From an uncultured Eubacteriales bacterium (GTDB taxonomy: Bacteria > Bacillota > Clostridia > Christensenellales > Aristaeellaceae), in the NCBI GenBank assembly GCA_902765395.1, contig CACWZP010000001.1, positions 157,583 to 221,582 of the forward strand: a DNA stretch of 64,000 nt, given 5' to 3'. Of this stretch, positions 8,190 to 16,800 are shown in pieces; position 1 is the first letter of the stretch, and every line of letters starts with the position of its first letter. The notes beneath the pieces are model-generated. The model searched no databases. It had not been told where the DNA came from and was given only the letters and a program-made list of their open reading frames with translations. The position numbers and the translations under genes are program-made.

Positions 8190-8748
8190 TTCGCACCTCA
8201 CTCTCTACGATGTTGAATCGCATGAACTCAGGGATTGCGTCACGATAGCTCTGTTCTTCTCGGTGGTGGCTGTTCGTGATCGCGTCGGAAATCTGCACGC
8301 TCATGGGTAAAAGTGGCGTGGCCAGCTTCATGGCGCGTATATCATTGTATTCGGAGCATAGGGGAAGGTCGTTCTCCCTGCTCAGATAGTCCAGCATGGC
8401 GAGCAGGTAGAAGCATTCCGCATACCACTTCCTGTCAAAGAGGATTCTGATCTGGTTGCTATTCAGGGTGTCGATGATGAAGTCCAGGTCGCCCATATCC
8501 TTGACGCGGTGACAGACGTTGCTCTTGTACACGTCAAAGCTGCTCCGGGGCATCATCGCGTCCCTGAGCAAATCCTCCATTGGCACCTTCAGTGCGGCTG
8601 CCAGCTTGTACAGCGTTTCGCCGGAGCATTTCTCGATCTTCGTCTTGCCGTTGCATAGATCATTGATCGTAGTCATAGGTACGCGGCTCAACTTGGAAAG
8701 CGCGTACATACTCATGTGGCGAAGCGCCAGCATATCCTTGATCGTCAT
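8179..8748 (-). CDS. HTH protein, candidate antitoxin/regulator
   Basis: A 189-residue protein with an Xre-type helix-turn-helix at the N-terminus (ALSKLSRVPMTTINDLCNGK, then LYKLAAALKVPMEDLL, residues 15-60). An uncharacterised domain of about 120 residues follows. It precedes and overlaps the DUF6036-like nucleotidyltransferase. Its promoter contains a perfect 14-bp palindrome, so it probably represses its own operon and may act as the antitoxin. Confidence 0.7.
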   Translation of the reverse strand: MTIKDMLALRHMSMYALSKLSRVPMTTINDLCNGKTKIEKCSGETLYKLAAALKVPMEDLLRDAMMPRSSFDVYKSNVCHRVKDMGDLDFIIDTLNSNQIRILFDRKWYAECFYLLAMLDYLSRENDLPLCSEYNDIRAMKLATPLLPMSVQISDAITNSHHREEQSYRDAIPEFMRFNIVESEVRNVV

Positions 8749-8766
8749 CAGAATCCCTCCAACACC

Positions 8767-8795
8767 ATTATATCGGTATACCGATGCAATGTCAA
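8767..8795 (-). promoter_or_regulatory. Promoter with 14-bp palindromic operator
   Basis: On the minus strand a consensus -35 TTGACA (8795-8790) is 17 bp from a consensus -10 TATAAT (8772-8767). The perfect palindrome ATCGGTATACCGAT (8772-8785) fills the spacer and touches the -10. The gene starts 19 bases further on. A repressor bound here would block RNA polymerase; the HTH protein is the obvious candidate. Confidence 0.85.
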
Positions 8796-8811
8796 CAGGG
8801 AACCCAGGGTT

Positions 8812-8895
8812 TTAGGGGCGGGAGCCCCTAACAAGCATTGGCTGTCCTTTGGACAGCCGATGGGCGTTCGGATGGATATCCGAATGCGATGCTTG
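8812..8895. other. Highly structured intergenic element (three-way junction plus hairpin)
   Basis: Four stems can be drawn by eye. One is an 8-bp hairpin (8812-8831). An outer 7-bp stem (8832-8838 with 8889-8895) encloses two inner hairpins: 8 bp with a TTT loop (8840-8858) and 10 bp with one wobble and a GGAT loop (8864-8887). No open frame crosses it. It lies between the YodL-domain gene and the HTH promoter. It could be a small RNA, a terminator array or a palindromic DNA element. Confidence 0.6.
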
Positions 8896-8909
8896 CCAGA
8901 TCATAAGCC

Positions 8910-9482
8910 CTACGTCCGTTCCTCATTCGGTACGATCCGTTTTACCGTGTCGTTTGCCGGTATCTCAGGCGATTCCTTTGCCTTTACAGGCGTGTCGAAG
9001 AAGTCCGGAAGCTCTTTGAAGCCGAAGCTGTCCACGAAATGTGCCGTTTTCGATGCGCCATCATGGAGAACGATCACATCGCTGACAGACAGCGAGTGTC
9101 CCTTGAAATCCTCCGGGCGCTTGATGTTGAACATGGCGAAAATGCTCTCCAGGTTCATGCCATCTTCCATGTTGCCCTTATACACGGAATCATAGCAGGA
9201 AACGTCCAGCTTCACACCTTTCTGTTGGAGAAAAGAATGATTGCAGAAGGCATAGATATGGTTGGCGCGGTTGAGCTGGAGTATCTCATATTCGCGCTGT
9301 CCGTCGTTACGGATGGGCTGGATGTCCAGAACATCATAATCCGTTCCGCAGATCTCTCCGGGTTTCAGCTTTCCTTCCTTTTGCCATGCCATGATCTGTG
9401 CAACGGCGTCCTGCTCATTTTCCGCCTTGACCTCAACTTGCTGTTTTCTCGTCTCATAAAAAAGTACCGTATACTTGTCCAT
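8910..9482 (-). CDS. YodL-domain protein of the ICE
   Basis: A 190-residue protein. The segment LSVSDVIVLHDGASKTAHFVD (split: SLSVSDVIVLHDG about residue 140; FVDSFGFKELPDFF about 157) is the YodL-domain pattern found in Bacillota mobile elements. The start MDKYTVLFYETRK follows CGAGGTGAG; the longer frame upstream is spurious. A second, divergent YodL-type protein is at 23,434-24,171. Function is unknown. Confidence 0.7.
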   Translation of the reverse strand: MDKYTVLFYETRKQQVEVKAENEQDAVAQIMAWQKEGKLKPGEICGTDYDVLDIQPIRNDGQREYEILQLNRANHIYAFCNHSFLQQKGVKLDVSCYDSVYKGNMEDGMNLESIFAMFNIKRPEDFKGHSLSVSDVIVLHDGASKTAHFVDSFGFKELPDFFDTPVKAKESPEIPANDTVKRIVPNEERT

Positions 9483-9486
9483 TTTC

Positions 9487-10434
9487 TCACCTCGTTTTCC
9501 TTTGCTCCTGTTGCCTTTCGGTATGCTCGGCCATCCACCGCGCCTCGTCGTTGAAATCCTTGCCATGAGCCGGGAAAGCTGTCTTGACATCATAGCTTTC
9601 TCCCAAAGAAGCAGCGATATGACGGGCCGCTTCACGACCTGCCTTGTCGTTGTCCAGCATCAGGTGGATTTGCCTGATCGAAGGATGATCGTTCAGATAT
9701 TGAACCAACGCCCGGGGTACGGTGCTCATTTTCTCAGATATGCCGCCGAGGGACAGGTAGTGTGGGGAACGCCATTTCATTCCGTGCCTGCACAGGAGCG
9801 TGGCGACGGAGAGCGCGTCAATGGCGCTCTCTGTTACCATCAGCGTATCGTCCGTTCCCGGCATGGAAAAGCTGAATCGCTTGTCGCTGCCCTCCGCCTC
9901 GATCTTGAACGTACCGCCATCTGTGGCGCGCAGCATCGCGTAGCGTGCCGCTCCCTGTGTGTCCCTTCCGATGAACACGGCGTTGTGATAACCACACGAT
10001 TCATATAGCGTTCCGTTTTCCAGGCAACGAGCGATAACAGAGAAGTGTACTCCGCGCCGCATCAGGTACATCGTTACAATGGAATCATCGCCGTTGTGCC
10101 GCGGGAGGGCGAAGGGCTTTGTCTGGGGCTTCGCATGGGCTTTGACGGGTTCCGCCAGCGCAGGCTGTAATTCATCGCACAGCAGCTGAACCGCCGGGAC
10201 AAAATCCATGCCCTTGACGTGAATCAGGTAGTCCAGCGCGGTCTTGCCTCCGATGCCCCGGCTGTGCCAATGCCACAGACCATTGGAAATCTTCAAGCTG
10301 TCGTGGGTCCGGGTGCGATAACCCTTGCCGCACTTCACCAGCTCCTCCGGCTCGCAGGCGCGCAGATAGCTCTCCAGGTCGATCTCCTTCGCCCGCGCGA
10401 TCTCATCCCGCGTCACATAGCCCTTCGCTGTCAT
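9487..10434 (-). CDS. DUF3991/TOPRIM-domain primase-like protein
   Basis: A 315-residue protein. The N-terminal part (residues 10-100) contains YRTRTHDSLKISNGLWHWHSRGIGG, read as a DUF3991-type, zinc-ribbon-like region (quoted piece GLWHWHSRGIGGKTALD near 55). The C-terminal part is a TOPRIM fold: VTESAIDALS (about 208) with the catalytic Glu, and LMLDNDKAGREAA (about 265) with the D-x-D. Such proteins are standard in clostridial ICEs beside the large helicase and are thought to act in DNA replication or establishment after transfer. It ends five bases before the YodL gene start. Confidence 0.82.
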   Translation of the reverse strand: MTAKGYVTRDEIARAKEIDLESYLRACEPEELVKCGKGYRTRTHDSLKISNGLWHWHSRGIGGKTALDYLIHVKGMDFVPAVQLLCDELQPALAEPVKAHAKPQTKPFALPRHNGDDSIVTMYLMRRGVHFSVIARCLENGTLYESCGYHNAVFIGRDTQGAARYAMLRATDGGTFKIEAEGSDKRFSFSMPGTDDTLMVTESAIDALSVATLLCRHGMKWRSPHYLSLGGISEKMSTVPRALVQYLNDHPSIRQIHLMLDNDKAGREAARHIAASLGESYDVKTAFPAHGKDFNDEARWMAEHTERQQEQRKTR

Positions 10435-10440
10435 TGCAGA

Positions 10441-10848
10441 TCAGATGTACTCGTCCAGCTCGTCGGGCAGTAGGATGATCCTGTCCACCCGGATGAAGCC
10501 GGACATACTCTCCTTGGTAACGGACACGCGGATTGCGTCGCTGGCCTTCAGCTCGGCATAGTCGATCTCCTGGCCGTTGATGTCCTCCACATACAGATCA
10601 TCCGCGCAGGAGAGCTTGATTTCGCCCTTGCCCAGCTTGCCGGATTCAGACTCCACCACCAGGCCGGTGCTGGTCAGTTCCTTGATCGTCACATCGTACT
10701 TCGGGATGACCTTCTCGCTTCTGGAAGCGCAGAACAGTATGACGAACAGGACGATCAGACCGGCGATCACAAAGAGGACGGTCATGCTGGTGTTCGAGGT
10801 GGACGAGGTTCCGGGGTTTTTCTGCTTCATATTCGGGGTCTGTTTCAT
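10441..10848 (-). CDS. Small membrane-anchored hypothetical protein
   Basis: A 135-residue protein with one transmembrane helix (about residues 20-42, VLFVIAGLIVLFVILFC). An outer domain of about 90 residues, probably beta-rich, follows. The ATG chosen is eight bases after AAGGAGG; a start six codons upstream has no ribosome site. It lies between the polyvalent helicase and the TOPRIM gene in one operon. I do not recognise the domain. Confidence 0.6.
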   Translation of the reverse strand: MKQTPNMKQKNPGTSSTSNTSMTVLFVIAGLIVLFVILFCASRSEKVIPKYDVTIKELTSTGLVVESESGKLGKGEIKLSCADDLYVEDINGQEIDYAELKASDAIRVSVTKESMSGFIRVDRIILLPDELDEYI

Positions 10849-10872
10849 TATGGTTTCCTCCTTCATCTGCCG

Positions 10873-13800
10873 TCATCGGACGGCTGTTCTCTCGCGGGAA
10901 GGGGCTTCCCGTTCGGGTTCTTCGTCATCGTCGCCCATTGCGGCGGCGCTGTTGTCCCTGCCGCCCACGTCCAGCTCGACGTTCAGCTGGGCAAGGCGTT
11001 CGGACTTCTCCTTCAATTCCTGCTCCTGCGCCCAGGGGCGGGCCAGTTCTTCCTTTGTGGCCTTTAACTGCTCCTTCGCGTTGGCCAGCTGCGCTTCGGC
11101 CTTTTCCTTGGCCGCGACCATGCCTTTTGCCAGGTTCTCGACGCGGGTGATGTTGCCCAGCACGCTCTCGCCAAGCTCGGCCATGTACGTTCCTTCGCCC
11201 TCGATTTCCAGCTTTGGAGGAGACATCATTTCCGGCCTGCGGATGCGCAGCGTGAAGCCGCAGTATTCGCCGACCTTCATCACCTCTCCCAGCGGCACCA
11301 GTTCCGAAAGCCTGGTCAGCTTCTCGCCGGCCTCCACGCGCTTGTCATAGGTGCTGCCCATCAGGGTTATGGAAAAGCCGCCCTCTTCGGACGGCCTGTG
11401 CTGCTCATAGATTTGCATATCCTTGTTCAGGTGGTCGATCTGGTGCTCCAGCCGCGTGATTTCCGTGGGAAGCTCCGTGGAGACGCGCCGCTCCAGCCGG
11501 TATCGCTCGGATTGCCAGTTGCTCTTCAGCAGCTTCAGCCTGGCGACCTGCACATCCAAATCCATCTTCTCCCGGATTGCCGGATTGCCGGCCGCCAGCG
11601 CCTTGACCTCCGCGTAGGAGAGTGCCATTTCGTCCAGGTCCTCCGCGCCGCGGGCCGGGGATTTGCTGGTGAATATCTGGCTGATGAACTTCTGCTTGTT
11701 CTCCACCAGCTGGTAGGAATAGGCGTCGAAGGTATCCTGGGTGATGTAGCGGAGAACCTCCACCTCCTTGTTGCCATTGCCCTGGCGCAGTATGCGCCCG
11801 TCCCGCTGTTGCAGATCGCTGGGCCGCCAGGGGCAGTCCAGGTGATGCAGAGCCTTTAGCTTTGTCTGGACATTGGTGCCCGCGCCCATCTTCGCCGTGG
11901 AGCCGATCAGTACGCGCACTGCGCCCTTGCGCACCTTGGCGAAGAGATCATCCTTCTGCTGCTCGGTGTTCGCGTCGTGGATGAAGGCGATCTCATTTTC
12001 AGGGATGCCCTCGCGGATCAGCTTGCGGCGCAGGTCGTGGTAAACATCGTCGAAGACGCCGTCCACGCGCTCTGTCCTGGGGGTGGACAAATCGCAGAAA
12101 ACCAGCTGCGTCAGCCTCTCCGGGTCGCCCTCTTTGTAGATGCGCATGATCTCCCGCACGCAGGTGTTGACCTTGCTGTTGGGATCGTCGGGTAGCGTCG
12201 GGTCGATCAGGCGAGCGTCCAGCGCCAGCAGCCGCCCGTCGTTGGTGACGTTCAGCATATTGTCCTCGTGGGGATCGACGCCGCCTTGCCTGATTTTCTC
12301 GGCGCGCTCCGCCAGCTGCGCTACCATCTCCTTCTGATATTCGCTGGCCTCCGTCTTGATGTTCTGCGTCTTGCCGCCCTTCAATTCGGGGACGGGCAGG
12401 TTCAGCATATCCGGGGTCTGTATGTCCGCCACCTGCTTGAACATCGCCATCAGCTCCGGCAGGTTGAAAAACTTGGCGAAGCGCGTTTTCAGCCGGTAGC
12501 CGGTGCCCTCCGGGGCCAGCTCTATCGCCGTCTGCGTCTCGCCAAAGTTGGCGGCCCAGCTGTCGAAATGGGCCAGCCCGCGCCGCTGCAATTCCGTGTG
12601 CTGAAGGTATCGCTGCATGGTGAACAGTTCCGTCATGGAGTTGCTGATGGGCGTGCCCGTGGCGAATACCACGCCCCGGTCGCCGGTCAGCTCGGAGATG
12701 TAGCGGCACTTCATGTACATATCGCTGGACTTCTTCGCCTCGACGGTGTTGATGCCGGCGACATTGCGCATCTTTGTTATACACGCGAGGTTTTTGTAGC
12801 CGTGCGCCTCGTCCACATAGAGCATATCCACACCCAGCTCCTCGAAGGTGACAACGGAATCCTTGTTTTCGTCGCTGTTCAGCTTCTTCAGCCGAGTCTC
12901 CAGCGACTTTTTCGTGCGCTCCATCTCCTTGATAGAGAAACGTTCGCCACGGGAGTATTTCAGCTCCTCAATGCCATCCACGATTTCCTGGATCTGCGCC
13001 TCCAGCATCTCCCTCTGTCGCTCCCTGGAGATGGGGATGCGCTCAAATTGACTGTGACCCATGATGATGGCATCGTAGTCACCGGTGGCGATGCGGCCCA
13101 CGAATCGCTTTCGGTTCTGCTTCTCAAAGTCCTTTCTGGTCGCTACTAGCACCTTTGCCGCGGGAAAGAAGCGCAAGAACTCGGCGGCAGTTTGCTCCGT
13201 CAGGTGGTTCGGCACGGCGATCAGCGCCTTGTGGCCCAGGCCGATGCGCATCTTCTCCATGACGCTGGCCACCATGACGGCGGTCTTGCCCGCGCCAACG
13301 GTGTGCGCCAGCAGCGTGTTGCCGCCGTAGAGGACGCGCGCCACGGCGTTCTTCTGATGGGGTCGCAGCTGCAATTCCGGGTTCATGCCGGAGAAGCGCA
13401 GGTGTGAGCCGTCGTATTCGCGGGGACGGATGCAGTTGTAGGTATCGTTGTAGACCCGGCAAAGGCGCTCCCGCCGATTGGGATCTCGCCATATCCAATC
13501 CTGAAAGGCCTCGCGAATGGCGGTCTGCTTCTGCTGGGCGAGGATGGTTTCCTTCTGGTTCAGCACGCGCTTTTCTCTGCCATTCTCATCCAGCACAGTA
13601 TCAAACACCCGCACGTCCCGCAGGTTCAGGGAATCCTCGATGATTCGGTAGGCGTTGCGCCGGTCCGTGCCGTACTGGGTGTTGGCGACGACATTGTTGA
13701 GGTCAACCGTCTTGTTGGTGATATTCCAGGTGCCGGTGAGTGGAACGAACTCGGCCTGAATCCTGCGGCGAAGATAGTAGGGCGTGTTCAGAAGCTCGTG

Positions 13801-16800
13801 CACAAAGTCGGTGATGTCGCTGGCGGGAATCCACGTCGCGCCGAGGCGCACGCCGATCTCGTGGGGTTCCAGGTCCTTGGGGACTACGGCTTGCAGCGCC
13901 TCAATGTTGGGCTTGAAGCGTTCGCCGCCCTCCTGAAACTCCACGGCCGCCTCCGCCGCCTTCAGCTTCTGCCGGATGTCGCCGGACAGGTATTCGTCCG
14001 CGGTCTGCCATTGTTCATAGGGACCGGGATTGCCGATGGGGTTCTGGTAGATGAGACCGGTCAGCTCGTCGATGAGTTTGTCCTTGTCCATGCCGGTGAG
14101 GTCCGCCATGAAGTCCAGATCAACCATCGCGCGCTCCGCCATGCTGACCGCCAGCGCCTCCGGGGCGGTGTCCACATGGTCGATGGGGCGGCTGACGGCG
14201 ATGGTGCGCCGGGTGAACATATCCGCCTTGCGCTCCAGCTTGTGTTCGTCGTCCAGTATCTCCAGGGAGGTCAGCAGGTAGTAGCCGTCATCCTCGCCAA
14301 AGACCTGGGCGTTCTTACGGCTGGACAACAGGCCGTATTGCTTCGTGAAGTCGTCGTAACGCTCGTTCAGCTCTATTTGCAGGGTGCCGACCACCTGATC
14401 GTCAGCGCCGGCGAGCTGTGCCTGGATCAGCTGCCGTGTGGTGTCCCGCAGGGCGATCATGCCGCGCATACGGCGCTCGTCCGGCGCGCTCAGGGTCTGC
14501 TTCTCCATCCATTCATTCCGCCGGTAATAGATCTTGCCGTCCTGAATGGCATAGGAGAAGTTGGGTACGGCGGGGTCGGCGGGAATCTGGCTGTCGTCCT
14601 GCACAGGCGCGTCCACGGTGCGCTCCACATACTGCCCTTGAATATTCTGGATGGCATGGGCAAGCTGCTCAGACAGCTCCGCGCCGGGGATGGCGTGGCA
14701 GGTGGTATCCTTTTCGCTGCCGTACATGCTGTCGTCAAAGGACATCGTGCCCAGCAGCATATCCGGGTTTTCAAGGAAGTACGCATTGACCGGCACGCCG
14801 TTTTCATCTGTGCCGACGTGAATCCACGAGGGCTCAATATCTATCGGATTTTTGCGCTTTTGCAGGAAGAGGATGTCCGTGGTAACGTCCGTGCCGGCGT
14901 TGGCCTTGAAAGCCGTGTTGGGCAGGCGAATCGCGCCGAGCAGATCTGCGCGCTGGGCGATATACCGGCGGACGGAAGAATCCTGCTTGTCCATCGTGCC
15001 CTTGCTGGTGATGAAGGCCACGATGCCGCCCGGACGCACCTTGTCCAGCGCCTTGGCGAAAAAGTAATCGTGGATTCGGAAATGGTATTTGTCGTATCGG
15101 GTATCCGGCAGCGAATACGCGCCGAAGGGGACGTTGCCCACGGCGGCGTCGAAGAAGCTGTCGAGGAAGGGGGCGCTCTCAAAGCCCTGCACGCTGATCT
15201 TCGCTTCGGGGTACAACTTCTGCGCGATGCGTCCCGTGATGCTGTCCAGCTCCACGCCGGTCAGCTTGCTGTCCTGCATGGCCTCCGGCAGCATCCCAAA
15301 GAAGTTGCCCACGCCGCAGGACGGCTCCAGGATGTTGCCGCGCCGGAAACCGAGGTTTTCAAGCCCCTGGTAGATGGCGCGGATGACCGTGGGGCTGGTG
15401 TAGTGGGCGTTCAGGGTGGAGGCCCGCGCCGCTTTATACTCATCTTCCGTCAGCAGGGATTTCAGCGTCTCACGCCGGTCTGACCAATCGCCATTGGCCT
15501 CGTCGAAGATCTGCGGGATGCCGCCCCAGCCGACGTATTGCGCCAGCGTTTCCTGCTCTGCCGCCGTCGCGCCGCGTCCCTCGCTCTCAATGGTTTTCAG
15601 CGTGCGGACGGCCTCTATGTTGCGGTCTGCTTTGGTGCGCTGCCCGCCTTCGCCCAGGTGATCGTCGTGGATACGGTAGTTGGTGACAGCGGGTTCCTGC
15701 GTGGTGTCAGTTGACACCCTCCCATCCTCGTCGATTGGGGTGTCACTTGACACCGTGGGTTCAGACGCATCTTGGGTGTCATTTGACACCCTCTCCGCAG
15801 AGAGCTGCCGCCAATGTTCGCTAAAGAAGTAATCCTGTTCATCCAGCAGATCATGCACATATTCGATAGGCTCATTTCTGAACAGGGGATAGCCGGAGGC
15901 GAACATGGTCATGTCCCTCAGAGAAACCGTCGCCGTCATTCGGTTGACGGAATCCACCTGAAAATCATGGCCTTCGATTTTCAGCGTCGCTCCGATGGGG
16001 ACGTACTCCTCCGCTCTCACATCCTGCACGGTTTCATATTCACCGGACTCCGAAAGCCCGCGCAGCAGCACGCTGTTCCCTTGGTCGCACAGCTGCTTCA
16101 GATAGTAACGCCACTGTGATGCAGGGTCAAAGCCGGACATGGCGACGGGGTGCTTGCCGTCGAATATCCGGGTGTATTCCGCATGGGGAAGCGCGCGCTG
16201 AACGAGGGCGGCGTCCTCGCCGTAGGTTTCATAGTGGCTGCCCACCTGTACCAGCACGATGCTGTCGGGGTGGAGGTGTTTCTGCTGATTGTACTCAGCC
16301 ATCGCTGCCTGGACCTCCGGCGCGTCGTTCGGCTCAAGCTGCGGCCTGGCGGGCTCTTCCTCTGCCGGTTGCGCAGCCTCCCGATGAAGCTCCGGGTGTT
16401 CCGCAGCCTGTCGCTGGTAGTCCTGAACGGTTTGCTCCAGGATGTATTCATGCAGTCCGTCCCGGAACTCAGGATAGTCACAGTAGGCGCGATACAGGTC
16501 GATGTCCTCTGCCGCCAATCCCGCGGCGATGCCCTCGATGATGCTGTCAACCTCCATGCGGAAGTTGCCCTCGTCCGGGCTGCCCAGGGCTTTGGGATAG
16601 TCCGGGGACTCCGTGACGCGGCGCAGCAGGTCGTCCCGATGCTGTTCCAGCATATCGCTGACCCAGGTCTGCTCCGAGGGAGAGACGGCGGCGGTCTGCT
16701 GCTCGGTAGAAGCGGGCGAATACGCATCTGCTCCCTCTGCTGGTTCAGGTTCAATGGTAATCGGCTCTTCCAGATGATTCTGCATATAGCGATCCATCTC

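Noticed and set aside
13798-15483. A 561-codon plus-strand frame opposite the helicase gene
   Set aside because: The opposite strand has clear helicase and methylase motifs; this frame has none.
15703-15790. Possible short CRISPR array
   Set aside because: The repeats are 16-bp dyads with 20-bp gaps, only three copies, inside an intact coding frame and with no cas genes nearby.
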